Shown here piece by piece: positions 34,361 to 42,636 of a DNA stretch of 64,000 bases. Positions within the stretch are counted from its first letter, which is position 1. Each line of letters starts with the position of its first letter. A program made the translations under genes and the position numbers. Under the pieces are notes generated by a model. It was not told the DNA's origin. It did not search any database and saw nothing but the letters and a program-made list of their open reading frames with translations. This DNA is from Deltaproteobacteria bacterium (GTDB lineage Bacteria > Desulfobacterota_D > UBA1144 > Nemesobacterales > UBA2774), in assembly GCA_040223695.1 (NCBI GenBank), contig JAVKFU010000009.1:1-64000 (forward strand), read 5' to 3'.

Positions 34361-35146
34361 ATGGGATTTGAATTTATCGGCTACGAAAGAGAACCGAACG
34401 ATATAGGAGTTCTTACAATTAACCGTCCGAAAGTTCTGAATGCGCTTAACTGGGATACACTCAGAGAGCTCAAAGTTTTCCTGCAGGACGTAATGCCGAA
34501 AGAGGATTTGAAAGCCCTGATTGTAACCGGGGCGGGCGAAAAGGCTTTCGTAGCGGGCGCTGATATAGCGCAGATGAACGAAATGAAAGAACGGGATTTT
34601 CAGGATTATGTCGATTATGCTCACGGGGTTTATCAAATGATTGAAAACGATCCGTGCCCGTCTATCGCCGCTATTAACGGTTATGCTCTGGGGGGAGGCT
34701 GCGAGCTTGCGCTTGCCTGTGACATAAGACTGGCGTCGGATAAGGCGAGGTTGGGGTTTCCTGAGGTGAAGCTCGGAATATTTCCGGGATGGGGCGGGAC
34801 ACAGAGAATCACAAGGATACTCGGTCTCGGTAAAACGAAAGAGCTTGTGTTTACCGGGGAAATGATAACCGCTGAAGAGGCTCTCAGGATAGGCCTTGTC
34901 GAACGTGTGGTGCCTCATGAGGAAGTAATGAATGAGGCGAAAAAACTCGCGGGTGCTATTGCCAAAAGAGGTCCGATTGCTGTCAGGTTATCTAAAACTG
35001 CAATCAATGCGGGCTCCGAAATGGACTTACAAAAGGCGCTTCTGCTTGAAAAAACGCTGGTTTCACTGTGCTTTGACTCTAAGGACAGGGTAGAGGGCAT
35101 GGAAGCCTTTCTGCAAAAGAGGGAGCCTGAGTTTACGGGCGAGTGA
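34361..35146 (+). CDS. Enoyl-CoA hydratase (crotonase family)
   Basis: A 261-residue crotonase-fold enzyme hydrating trans-2-enoyl-CoA. The oxyanion-hole segments are KAFVAGADIAQM and GYALGGGCELALACD, and both catalytic glutamates are present, in GGGCELAL and FPEVKLGIFPGWGG. Length and pattern match short-chain enoyl-CoA hydratase (Crt or FadB-hydratase type). It is the first gene of the PHA region: a dehydrogenase-compatible 3-hydroxyacyl-CoA product could feed PHA synthesis, but such (S)-specific hydratases serve beta-oxidation as well. Confidence 0.93.
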   Translation: MGFEFIGYEREPNDIGVLTINRPKVLNALNWDTLRELKVFLQDVMPKEDLKALIVTGAGEKAFVAGADIAQMNEMKERDFQDYVDYAHGVYQMIENDPCPSIAAINGYALGGGCELALACDIRLASDKARLGFPEVKLGIFPGWGGTQRITRILGLGKTKELVFTGEMITAEEALRIGLVERVVPHEEVMNEAKKLAGAIAKRGPIAVRLSKTAINAGSEMDLQKALLLEKTLVSLCFDSKDRVEGMEAFLQKREPEFTGE

Positions 35147-35289
35147 GAAGTTAGCAGACGCCCCAAATACTCCCGGGTTTCTAACTGCCCTGAATCCTTG
35201 AATATAACTTATACGCTTATATAAATTCCGTATGCCGGAGAAAGGCTTTTCCATTTCCGGGCACTGTTTCTAATCCTCCCCTCTTCAAG

Positions 35290-35317
35290 TTGACAAAAGA
35301 GCTATTAGGAATAAAAT
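35290..35317 (+). promoter_or_regulatory. Sigma-70 promoter of the FabG/PhaB-like gene
   Basis: TTGACA (35290-35295), a 16-nt spacer and TAAAAT (35312-35317), 53 nt before the start. The 224-nt gap behind the crotonase gene shows no other feature. Confidence 0.5.
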
Positions 35318-35370
35318 CTATAATCTTTGTTTAATGGGACTGTAAATTCTCAAGCTCTAGGAGGTGCTTT

Positions 35371-36126
35371 ATGCTGGAACAGTTGCACGATTTAACTGAC
35401 AAGGTTGCGGTAGTGACCGGAGGATCAAGGGGAATCGGCAGGTCTATATGCCTCGCTTTGGCCGAGGCGGGCGCCGATATATTACTCAACTATTCGCGTA
35501 GTGACAAAGAAGCCGATAAGGTGAAAAAAGAAATAGAAAAAATGGGCAGGAAATGCGTTACTTTGAGAGCCAATGTAGGTAATTTTCAGCAGGCGCAAAA
35601 CCTTGGAAAAGCCGCCATGAACCATTTCGGAAAAGTCGACATTCTAGTCAATAACGCGGGTATAAACCGGGACAGGACTCTCAAAAGAATGACCTTCGAG
35701 CAGTGGAACGAAGTAATACAGACCAATCTTTCAAGCGTATTCAATTGTACCAAAGCCGTAATCGATCCTATGATGGAAAACGGCGGGGTAATTGTCTCAA
35801 TATCTTCAATCATAGGTGAGATGGGAAACATGGGACAGTGTAACTACGCTTCTACAAAGGCAGGAATAATCGGTTTTACCAAAACTATGGCAAGGGAGCT
35901 TTGCCGGAATAATATACGCGTTAACGCCGTTGCCCCGGGTTTTGTTGAAACGGACATGCTCGGTACCGTGCCGGAGGATATCAGGGAGGGGATAAAGAAG
36001 GAGATAGCTCTCGCCAGATTCGGCACGCCCGAGGAGATAGCTCTTGCCGTTGTTTATCTTTGCTCTCCGGCCGCCTCCTGGATAACGGGAGTGACCTTAA
36101 GAATAAACGGCGGTCATTATATATAA
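35371..36126 (+). CDS. fabG: 3-oxoacyl-ACP/acetoacetyl-CoA reductase (SDR)
   Basis: A 251-residue short-chain dehydrogenase. The NADPH loop TGGSRGIG (17-24), N-N-A-G, the catalytic Ser in SISSI, and the Y-x-x-x-K in CNYASTKAG are all present. The sequence is of the FabG/PhaB type that reduces 3-oxoacyl groups to (R)-3-hydroxyacyl groups. Its location directly before the class III PHA synthase operon suggests it makes (R)-3-hydroxybutyryl-CoA for the polymer, the role of PhaB; a FabG role in fatty acid synthesis is not excluded. AGGAGG precedes the ATG by 5 nt. Confidence 0.88.
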   Translation: MLEQLHDLTDKVAVVTGGSRGIGRSICLALAEAGADILLNYSRSDKEADKVKKEIEKMGRKCVTLRANVGNFQQAQNLGKAAMNHFGKVDILVNNAGINRDRTLKRMTFEQWNEVIQTNLSSVFNCTKAVIDPMMENGGVIVSISSIIGEMGNMGQCNYASTKAGIIGFTKTMARELCRNNIRVNAVAPGFVETDMLGTVPEDIREGIKKEIALARFGTPEEIALAVVYLCSPAASWITGVTLRINGGHYI

Positions 36127-36143
36127 GACTCATTTTGGAATCG

Positions 36144-36193
36144 TCCGTATTTGTGAACATTTAACGGCGATTTCACATGTTCACAAATACGGA
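36144..36193. terminator. Perfect 17-bp inverted repeat between fabG and phaC
   Basis: Arms 36144-36160 and 36177-36193 are perfectly complementary over 17 bp with a 16-nt loop. It lies between convergent genes (stops at 36126 and 36219) and so could act as a bidirectional terminator. A T-tract is missing on both strands, so Rho-independent function is uncertain. A protein-binding site is the alternative. Confidence 0.6.
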
Positions 36194-36218
36194 TCATCTA
36201 TGTTTTTCTTCAATCCTG

Positions 36219-37286
36219 TTAAGAAGATCTCTTTATCAGCCAGTCGGCTACTTCCGGCCATAATCCCTTCAGCGACCTGCTGCTTACAGAGAGGCCGATA
36301 TGACCTGTGGGGTATACAATTGTTTCCTTGTCTTTACTGGATATAAGATCGTTAAAAACAAGGCTCGAGGCAGGGGGGACAAGGTGGTCGTGTTCCGCGA
36401 TCAGGTTCAAAACTGAACATTTAATCTCTTTAAGGTCAATCAGCTTGCCGTTAATCCTCAGCCTGTTTTCTGCCAGCTGATTTTCCTGATACAGATATTT
36501 TACGAATTCCCTGAATACCTCCCCCGCGACAGCGATGTTATCGTTGAGCCATTTCTCCATAGCGAGGAAATTATCGACAAAAGCCTCGTTATCAACATTT
36601 TCATAAAAGTTCACGTATTTTGAAACGAGGTTTTGCACCGGCTTCATAAATAAAAATCCCGATTGAAGAAATTCAGCCGGAGCGTTACCGTAGGCTTCGA
36701 TGAACTTGTCTACATCGAAATTCGACTTGTCGCCCCAGAGGTTTAAGGTGCCATCCACCTTAAAGTCGATACCCGCCGTCATGAGTACGAGGTTTTGTAC
36801 GTCCTCCGGGTAGAGAGCCGTGTACATCGCGGACATGGTGCCGCCCATGCAGTAACCGAGAATGCTTACCTTATCGGAACCGGAGTCTTTTTTAACCTTC
36901 TCGACCACTTTTTTGATATATCTGTTTATATAGTGGTTGAAACCGAGGTCTTTATCTTCATCCCCGGGGGCGCCCCAGTCAATCAGGTAAACATCGATTC
37001 CCTTTTTGAGAAGCACTTCCACAACGCTTCTTCCTGGTTTTAAATCGAGAATGTAAGGGCGGTTGACGAGAGCGAATATCATTATAAGCGGAACCGGCTG
37101 AGTCTTTTTCGCGACCGGATGGTAATGAAGCAGTTTAAGCTTGTTTTCAGTGAATATTACCTCATGGGGTGTTGTGCCGACTTCAACGTCAGGCGGATTG
37201 ACCAACGCTAAATCAATAGCCTTGCTGAATTTGTCTTTCGCCTTCTCGGCTTTTTTCAATGCTGAATCAAGATAATTATTTTCCAT
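36219..37286 (-). CDS. phaC: Class III poly(R)-hydroxyalkanoate synthase, PhaC
   Basis: A 355-residue polymerase that joins (R)-3-hydroxyacyl-CoA units to PHA granules. The lipase-like box with Cys nucleophile is GYCMGG (Cys146); the Asp is Asp300 (EHDH) and His329 (TGHIG) completes the triad. This spacing agrees with what is known for Allochromatium vinosum PhaC (149, 302, 331). The short length is typical of class III (PhaC plus PhaE), unlike the roughly 590-residue class I. Genes for PhaE-like partners lie upstream on the same strand, starting 73 nt away. Confidence 0.95.
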   Translation of the reverse strand: MENNYLDSALKKAEKAKDKFSKAIDLALVNPPDVEVGTTPHEVIFTENKLKLLHYHPVAKKTQPVPLIMIFALVNRPYILDLKPGRSVVEVLLKKGIDVYLIDWGAPGDEDKDLGFNHYINRYIKKVVEKVKKDSGSDKVSILGYCMGGTMSAMYTALYPEDVQNLVLMTAGIDFKVDGTLNLWGDKSNFDVDKFIEAYGNAPAEFLQSGFLFMKPVQNLVSKYVNFYENVDNEAFVDNFLAMEKWLNDNIAVAGEVFREFVKYLYQENQLAENRLRINGKLIDLKEIKCSVLNLIAEHDHLVPPASSLVFNDLISSKDKETIVYPTGHIGLSVSSRSLKGLWPEVADWLIKRSS

Positions 37287-37359
37287 AACTATTATGTCCC
37301 TCCTCGTTTGCTCGCATCAAATCTTGCAGAAGTCAAAATTGATAGGATGTTGTCAGGAT

Positions 37360-37803
37360 TTATTTTTTAGATCTGCGTGCGGGTTTGCTTAAATCGTCGA
37401 CTTTGTCGACTAGGTCGTTTATTTTTTCTTCCAGTTTATTTATGGAAGTTAACATTCTGTCCATGTCGCTTTTTGTCGGAAAGCGCATGTTCTTTAAAGT
37501 TTTCTCAACGGCTTCGTCGAAATGCTTTTTGAACTCGGAGGATTTTTCGATCGCCTTGCCCACGTTAGCGGCAAAAAGAGGGCTGTTGACCCATTTCTCC
37601 ACTACTTCGGAAGATGACTTTTCCCATGTTTCGTAAAACTTTTTATACAGTTCCGCGGGGTCATAATCCTGATCCTCGTCCTTTGAATTACTGTTTACAA
37701 GTGGATTCTTTTTCCACATATCCATCGCTTCGGACATGGTTTTCTCCCAGGCTTCATAAAACTTTTTATAATGTTCCGTATAGTCGAATGCTTCTTTGCT
37801 CAT
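37360..37803 (-). CDS. phaE: PhaE-like PHA synthase subunit, copy B
   Basis: A 147-residue helical protein. The two W-E-K-(T/S)-(M/S)-S-E-(A/V) segments (EAWEKTMSEAMDMW and ETWEKSSSEVVEKW) and a C-terminal amphipathic coil (DRMLTSINKLEEKINDLVDKV) with a basic tail resemble the PhaE subunit of class III synthases. It is shorter than classical PhaE (about 300-360 residues). Its start overlaps the stop of the upstream paralogue by ATGA (37800-37803), so translation is probably coupled. PhaE binds PhaC and is needed for its activity. Confidence 0.78.
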   Translation of the reverse strand: MSKEAFDYTEHYKKFYEAWEKTMSEAMDMWKKNPLVNSNSKDEDQDYDPAELYKKFYETWEKSSSEVVEKWVNSPLFAANVGKAIEKSSEFKKHFDEAVEKTLKNMRFPTKSDMDRMLTSINKLEEKINDLVDKVDDLSKPARRSKK

Positions 37804-38168
37804 TGTTTTTTCTCCTTAACTTTTTTTCTTGTACCGGCTGTCCTCGGTTTAGGTGTACTCTTTCTGGGGCTCGATTGAATCTTCTCGATTTTCATTTCGA
37901 GTTCCGATACTTTTTCCTCCAGAGACTCTATGGTGTCGATCAACCTATCAATATCCACTTTCTGAGGAATGTATCTTTTCTCAAGCGACTGATCTATAAA
38001 ATTGTGGATGTAGTTTTTAAATTCCGAAGACTTCTCGACCGCCCTTTCCATAAGAGGGCTGTTCATCCAGACATCCATCATTTTGTTCGTTGATTCTTCC
38101 CATGACTCGTAGAGCTTTTTGAAATATCCGAAATAAACTATTTCATCGTACTCTTTTTTATTGCTCAA
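37800..38168 (-). CDS. PhaE-like PHA synthase subunit, copy A
   Basis: A 122-residue protein similar to the downstream copy B: LYESWEESTNKMMDVWMNSPL repeats the W-E-x-S motif once, followed by SSEFKNYIHNFIDQSLEK, a heptad region (DRLIDTIESLEEKVSELEMKIEK) and a Lys/Arg-rich, Pro-containing tail. It lacks the first half of copy B, so the pair may represent a duplicated or split PhaE. The start is a TTG with AGGAG 8 nt before it. The pair likely forms the PhaE-like part of the synthase complex; alternatively copy A is a granule-bound phasin-like factor. Confidence 0.72.
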   Translation of the reverse strand: MSNKKEYDEIVYFGYFKKLYESWEESTNKMMDVWMNSPLMERAVEKSSEFKNYIHNFIDQSLEKRYIPQKVDIDRLIDTIESLEEKVSELEMKIEKIQSSPRKSTPKPRTAGTRKKVKEKKQ

Positions 38169-38281
38169 ACCGGATCTCCTGAAACCAGAAAACAGAATAT
38201 TTATATAAATTTTAAGCTTATATTAATATTACATGCTTCTGCCCTTAAATTATAGGGCATCGTTCTTCCTTCCGTTTAGCG

Positions 38282-38719
38282 TCATTGACTAAGATGGCTA
38301 ATGTATCTCTCGAAGGCTGAAAAGGCTCTTTCTGCGGACTTTTGGTTGAGATCCAGTACTTCCTTCGAATAGTTGTCGGATGCCTTTTTGATGATTCTCA
38401 GGTAATTGTTCTGGAATTCAATCACACGATCAAGCCCCTCTGCAAAACCGAAGCCCGAATACTCTTTTGGCAATTTCCCGAAGAAGCTCTTCATCCGAGT
38501 TGTGTATTCTCTCTGAATTTTACCCAGCTGTTCGAACTGGGCATCAACGAGCCTCTTATTTTCCTCAAGCACCGAGTGAGCCGTGTCAAGCCCGATAAGA
38601 TAGTTCTCTCTTACAAAGCCGCTAAGGCCGTTAACCGTGTCATCGGTGTTTTTTACCTTTGCTTCTTTTCTTGCCGATGTTTTTCTCCTTTGTGGAGATG
38701 TTTTTCTTTTTTGAGCCAT
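38282..38719 (-). CDS. phaP: Phasin-like PHA granule protein
   Basis: A 145-residue helical protein. The N-terminal region is basic and low complexity (Lys/Arg/Ser/Thr, residues 3-25), then a long amphipathic helical domain with SVLEENKRLVDAQFEQLGK and FQNNYLRIIKKASDNYSKEV. The pattern fits phasins, which coat PHA granules. The basic N-terminus recalls nucleoid-binding granule proteins such as PhaM or PhaF tails, so binding of DNA is possible but unproven. A good AGGAGG lies 5 nt before the ATG and a TTGACA promoter is upstream. It is followed after 113 nt by the phaE-like genes. Confidence 0.75.
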   Translation of the reverse strand: MAQKRKTSPQRRKTSARKEAKVKNTDDTVNGLSGFVRENYLIGLDTAHSVLEENKRLVDAQFEQLGKIQREYTTRMKSFFGKLPKEYSGFGFAEGLDRVIEFQNNYLRIIKKASDNYSKEVLDLNQKSAERAFSAFERYISHLSQ

Positions 38720-38749
38720 TTTTTCCTCCTTTTTGAATCTTTTAACATT

Positions 38750-38777
38750 AATATAATTATTCTGAGATTTTTGTCAA
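38750..38777 (-). promoter_or_regulatory. Sigma-70 promoter of the phasin gene
   Basis: On the minus strand, TTGACA (38772-38777), a 16-nt spacer and TATATT (38750-38755). It may also drive the phaE-like genes and phaC, as no clear promoter was seen in the 113 nt before them. The remaining bases to 39042 hold no gene I can support. Confidence 0.5.
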
Positions 38778-39042
38778 GCAAATTTGTTAGCAATTGCACA
38801 ATTATAATATCTAATAGTATAAGTCGGTTGTAGCGTTATATGATTTTTTTCGATAGCATTAGCGTAACAGTTTTATCCGATGTAAAAACAGTACTTGCTT
38901 CGTATCAAACCGTGCATCAACTATTCCCCGCGCGTCTGTATATTGGAGGTTTCATAAGGCCGATACCGGGGGGGTTTTGTAATTCCGAATATTCTTTTAA
39001 TATTAAGAGCGCTAATATTCTTAAGCAGGGAGGCTCCGATAA

Positions 39043-40197
39043 TTGATACTTTTCCGGCTATTTTGCCTGTTATTGCTATTGACCGCTGTTTCAAAGAATG
39101 TTCGTCCCGAAGAGCTGTCTGCGGATGATGGTTCCGGGAAAAAGTACTCGGCGCATACCCGGACATTCGGCTGCCTGCTGCCTCTGAGCGGAAGGTACAG
39201 GCTTATAGGGGAGAAGGCTCTCAGGGGAATCCTAGCTGCCGCCGGGGCCGGAACCCCGGGGGTCGAGTATAAAGTCATCGTAAAGGATATAGGTGAGGGC
39301 AAGGGAAAATTAGACGAGGCGTTTGAGAGCCTCGGTAAAACGGAAAATTTATCGTTCATCGTAGGTCCGATACCGAGCAAGTTCATTTCTACGATCAGTT
39401 CCCGGGTGAACTCGGCAAAAATACCCGCCGTCGTATTTCCTATATCCGAGAGCGAATCGTCGGGCGGCCCTTACTTCATTAAATATTATTATCCGCTTGA
39501 GGATCAGGTCGAGGCCCTTTCGCGATACGCTGCGCGGGAGCTCGGTGTAAGAACATTCGGAGTTCTATATCCCCGGACGGCGCTTGGGGAAAGATTGAGC
39601 CGGTCATTTGCCGAGAGCGTCAGGGGAACGGGCGGGAAGCTCGTCTATCAAGGCTCGTATAATCCCGAATCGAGGGATGTATCCGGTGAGGTAAGCTGGA
39701 TAGCTTCAGTAAGTCCCGACGCCATTTTTATACCAGACGGAGCGGCATCATCGGCGGAGGTAATTTTAAAGCTCAAGAGAAACCCGGATCTGAGGGATGT
39801 GCTCTTTATAGGGCCCAGCACCTGGAACAGCCCCGTTTTTTTTGATCTTGTCGGGAAGGAAATCGACGGATTCGTATTCAGGGCAATCTTTACGGATGCC
39901 CTCTTCTACGGCGATGACGAATGGAAGCAATTTTCCCGGCTTTTTGAAATGGAATTCGCTCACCAGCCTGATTTCCTGGAGTTTCAGCTTTATAAAGCGG
40001 TAAGATTGATCCTTTCCTTACAAGGTTCGGATGGCGGTCCCGGAAGAAAGACGTTAATCGATTCCCTTATGAGCTTGAAAAATAATCCGGCGTATGAAAT
40101 ACGAAGGGACAAGAGCGGCAGCGTTCAGGTCTCGCCCAGGTATCGCATCATGTCGGTCAGCGACGGCGAGCTGATAGATATCATGAAGGCAAGGTGA
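39043..40197 (+). CDS. ABC-type branched-chain-like periplasmic binding protein
   Basis: A 384-residue exported protein with a type I periplasmic binding fold (Peripla_BP_6/LivJ/LpoA-like). After a signal peptide (about 1-20) come GCLLPLSGRYRLIGEKALRG, an internal domain with F-I-V-G-P-I-P-S and PVVFPISESES-like motifs, and a hinge followed by the second lobe (FGVLYPRTALGERL). Such proteins either feed ABC permeases or, like LpoA, activate penicillin-binding proteins. No permease or ATPase is beside it, so a non-transport role is possible. Start TTG with GGGAGG 9 nt upstream. Confidence 0.8.
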   Translation: MILFRLFCLLLLLTAVSKNVRPEELSADDGSGKKYSAHTRTFGCLLPLSGRYRLIGEKALRGILAAAGAGTPGVEYKVIVKDIGEGKGKLDEAFESLGKTENLSFIVGPIPSKFISTISSRVNSAKIPAVVFPISESESSGGPYFIKYYYPLEDQVEALSRYAARELGVRTFGVLYPRTALGERLSRSFAESVRGTGGKLVYQGSYNPESRDVSGEVSWIASVSPDAIFIPDGAASSAEVILKLKRNPDLRDVLFIGPSTWNSPVFFDLVGKEIDGFVFRAIFTDALFYGDDEWKQFSRLFEMEFAHQPDFLEFQLYKAVRLILSLQGSDGGPGRKTLIDSLMSLKNNPAYEIRRDKSGSVQVSPRYRIMSVSDGELIDIMKAR

Positions 40198-40199
40198 AT

Positions 40200-40227
40200 A
40201 ATCCCTGATTATGGCCCCCAGGGGATT
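40200..40227. terminator. Bulged hairpin between convergent genes
   Basis: AATCCCTG (40200-40207) pairs with CAGGGGATT (40219-40227) with one bulge, leaving an 11-nt loop. It lies between convergent stops at 40197 and 40244. A short T-rich stretch follows on the plus strand. A bidirectional terminator is the likely role. Confidence 0.4.
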
Positions 40228-40243
40228 TGTTGTGAATTTTTCT

Positions 40244-41059
40244 TCAGAATTCCCCCAGGAAATCGTGCTGCCCGGGGGCAACGTATCCGATCACAAACAG
40301 GGTAAAAAGGACTATTCCGAATCCGAGCACCGCCCCAAGGGCCGCTTTACGGCCCTTCCAGCCGGATGAGAGCCTTCCGTGGATCAGCACCGCATATAAT
40401 AGCCATGTAACGAGCGACCAGGTTTCTTTCTGTCCCCACACCCAGCTGGCCCCCCATATCTCCTTTGCGAGCAGCAGTCCCAGCGCGAGCCCTATAGTCA
40501 TAAACGGAAAACCGACCATTAAACAAATATGGTTAATTCTGTCGAGTGTGGTAAGAGAGGGGAATTTCTGAAGCATGCTTCCAAGTTGCTTCGATTTTAT
40601 CTTCTTTTCCTGAAATATGTATAACAGGCCGGAAATGAAGGCTATCGCGAATAAGGCCTGTCCGAACAGTATCAATATTATATGCACTACAATCCATGGA
40701 TTACTCAGTGAGGGCTCGTGCTCTATTATTCCCTGAGGCAGGATTACGTGCGGGAGGGTCATTATAAAGGCCAGAGGAGAGACGAACGCTCCCAGGAGGG
40801 GTTCGTTAAATTTGATTTGCGATCCGATGAACACGAGCGTGATGAACCAGGCAAAGAGATAGAGGGTGCTGTCCAGATCACCCGCAATCGGAATTCCTCT
40901 GAAATAAACTATTACCAGGCTTATTGACTGAACAACCGTGCCGAGAGTAATGGTATAGAACCCAAGTTTGGGACCGCTTTTATTGTTGGTCCAGATGTGG
41001 CTCATATAAAAGATCGTGGAGACTAAGTAACAAAGAGCGGTTATCCAGAATAAATCCAT
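40244..41059 (-). CDS. ccsA: CcsA/ResC-like cytochrome c assembly protein
   Basis: A 271-residue inner-membrane protein with about eight helices. The tryptophan-rich WWD-type haem-handling motif is WGASWVWGQKETWSL, of which WGxxWxWxxKETWSL is the family pattern (here Gly replaces the usual Asp); His residues in helices and after it (AVLIHGRL) are the likely axial ligands. System II cytochrome c maturation uses CcsA with CcsB/ResB to attach haem to apocytochromes. No ResB partner is in the window. It indicates that c-type cytochromes are made, fitting a respiratory metabolism. Confidence 0.9.
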   Translation of the reverse strand: MDLFWITALCYLVSTIFYMSHIWTNNKSGPKLGFYTITLGTVVQSISLVIVYFRGIPIAGDLDSTLYLFAWFITLVFIGSQIKFNEPLLGAFVSPLAFIMTLPHVILPQGIIEHEPSLSNPWIVVHIILILFGQALFAIAFISGLLYIFQEKKIKSKQLGSMLQKFPSLTTLDRINHICLMVGFPFMTIGLALGLLLAKEIWGASWVWGQKETWSLVTWLLYAVLIHGRLSSGWKGRKAALGAVLGFGIVLFTLFVIGYVAPGQHDFLGEF

Positions 41060-41632
41060 TTCTATATTTTATTTATGATGGGGGATAAATACAATAAAAG
41101 CTTCTAAACTTCTTCAGAACTGTTGCACGCCCAAAGATACTCCCAACGGGCGCACACATTCGAAATGACGGGGTGGTGGGTGAGCGGCACATAACATGTG
41201 CCCGTATTCGGGAGTAACGGAACTGAAGAGGATGATAGGTCAGGCTGGGGAGGCAGGAGGAAATCGTCCTTCGACTACACACTTCGTGTGCGCTCAGGAT
41301 GAGCGGCGCACAGACTCTGTGCAGAGTTCTTGGAATCACAACGTCTCAATGCATGTTGTAACCGCGGGCCTTTTTCCGATAACCTCACCCGTCTTGCATG
41401 AGAACGGTCCCGACTTATTCTTCTTCATGGCAAGCCCCGCGGTTAATTCACTGGTTCTCCCGAATATCTTTTGTCCGGCAATTTAGTTAATATTAAACTG
41501 GTTAATGTGTTTAAATATCACCAAAGATCCTGATTACAGCCAGAAGAAAATATCCGGGAAATTATTTTTAACCCGCCTTTAGCTCAGTCCTTTCAATAAC
41601 TTATACACTTCATAGGTTCTTCATGAGCGCTC
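41060..41632. repeat. Repeat-rich gap with nested palindromes
   Basis: No gene is supported. Seen: GGCACAT/ATGTGCC (41186-41202); CCTTCGAC (41268-41275) and GCTCAGG (41292-41298) with a nested CACAC/GTGTG hairpin (41278-41290) between; GCACAG/CTGTGC (41308-41322). The CCTTCGAC...GCTCAGG pair is the reverse complement of the CCTGAGC...GTCGAAGG element at 144-160 and 2145-2161, with the hairpin inserted in its middle. Confidence 0.55.
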
Positions 41633-41648
41633 TGGCATGTGATTTGCA
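41633..41648 (+). promoter_or_regulatory. Sigma-54-type promoter before the SDR gene
   Basis: TGGCATGTGATTTGCA: the -24 GG and -12 GC are 10 nt apart, as in the RpoN consensus TGGCACG-N4-TTGCW. It nearly equals the element at 60636-60651. Transcription would start near 41660, giving an 85-nt leader. No activator site was recognised. Confidence 0.55.
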
Positions 41649-41743
41649 CTTCCAATATGGATGTATTGAAAAGCGTCAGGGTGACGATTGGCATATCTGA
41701 TGACTGAAGCGAAACCCTGAGAAACGTAACGAGGAGGCAGTAA

Positions 41744-42475
41744 ATGAATGAAAATATAGCCGGAAAGACGGTGGTAATCACCGGTGGCAGCAGCGGCATC
41801 GGGGAGGTAACAGCGCGCCATCTTGCCCGGGCTGGCGCCAACCTGATGCTGTCGGCAAGGAGCGAGGACAAGCTTAAAGCGCTCAAGGATGAATTGGGTG
41901 ACCGTGTGCACTATCAGAAGGCCGACGTAACCAGGCGTGATGATGTGGAGAGGTTATTTAAGTCTGCGAAAGAGCGGTTCGGCGCCGTCGATGTCATCAT
42001 TAATAACGCCGGTATTATGCCCTTGTCACCTCTGGCTGCCGCCAAAGTCGATGAATGGGACAAGATGATAGACACGAATATAAAAGGAGTGCTTTACGGC
42101 ATAGCGTCCGCACTCCCTGATATGCTTGGGCGGGAGTCGGGTCATATCATTAATCTATCCTCGGTCGCGGGCCATGTAAGCTTTCCGTCGGGAGCCGTCT
42201 ACTGTGCTACCAAATATGCTGTCAGAGCAATTTCAGAAGCGCTGAGGAAAGAAACGGCGGGCAAAATCAGAGTCACCATAATATCCCCCGGAGCGGTCGG
42301 CACGGCACTGACGGAAACAATAACTCATCAGGATACAAAGGAATTTGTCGAAGAGTTATATGAAGACGCCATCTCGCCCGATGCGATAGCCCGCGCTATA
42401 TGCTACGCGATAGCCGAGCCCGATGACGTCGGGGTAAACGAAATACTGATTCGTCCCAAAGAGCAGGAGTTGTAA
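41744..42475 (+). CDS. SDR-family NAD(P)-dependent oxidoreductase
   Basis: A 243-residue classical short-chain dehydrogenase: cofactor loop TGGSSGIG (14-21), NNAGIMP, catalytic Ser in LSSVAG, and Tyr-x3-Lys in YCATKYA. The arrangement resembles YdfG/serine dehydrogenase-type enzymes; substrate unknown. A strong GAGGAGG precedes the ATG. It is monocistronic, preceded by a sigma-54-type promoter, which would put it under an RpoN activator, unusual for a single SDR gene. Downstream, 161 nt separate it from the convergent prfA. Confidence 0.88.
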   Translation: MNENIAGKTVVITGGSSGIGEVTARHLARAGANLMLSARSEDKLKALKDELGDRVHYQKADVTRRDDVERLFKSAKERFGAVDVIINNAGIMPLSPLAAAKVDEWDKMIDTNIKGVLYGIASALPDMLGRESGHIINLSSVAGHVSFPSGAVYCATKYAVRAISEALRKETAGKIRVTIISPGAVGTALTETITHQDTKEFVEELYEDAISPDAIARAICYAIAEPDDVGVNEILIRPKEQEL

Positions 42476-42636
42476 TGCGCTTTGAATAAGTTAAAAGCTT
42501 AGCTTACCGAGTCTGAGGAATAACAGATAGGTAAAACGATAGAGAAAAATAGTCCAGCACGCCTGTTTTGTGGTATGTTGAGCTGTTAACTGGAATTATT
42601 GGATATTTCAATCCAATCTGTGCAAACCAGTTTTTC

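Noticed and set aside
36219-37286. PhaC as an ordinary alpha/beta-hydrolase
   Set aside because: The Cys in GYCMGG, the triad spacing and the PhaE-like and phasin neighbours support a class III PHA synthase.
38840-39046. 68-codon frame before the periplasmic binding protein gene
   Set aside because: There is no family resemblance, no ribosome site and no protein-like composition.
41196-41486. 96-codon frame in the repeat-rich gap
   Set aside because: The frame runs across several palindromic repeats and shows no conserved motif.
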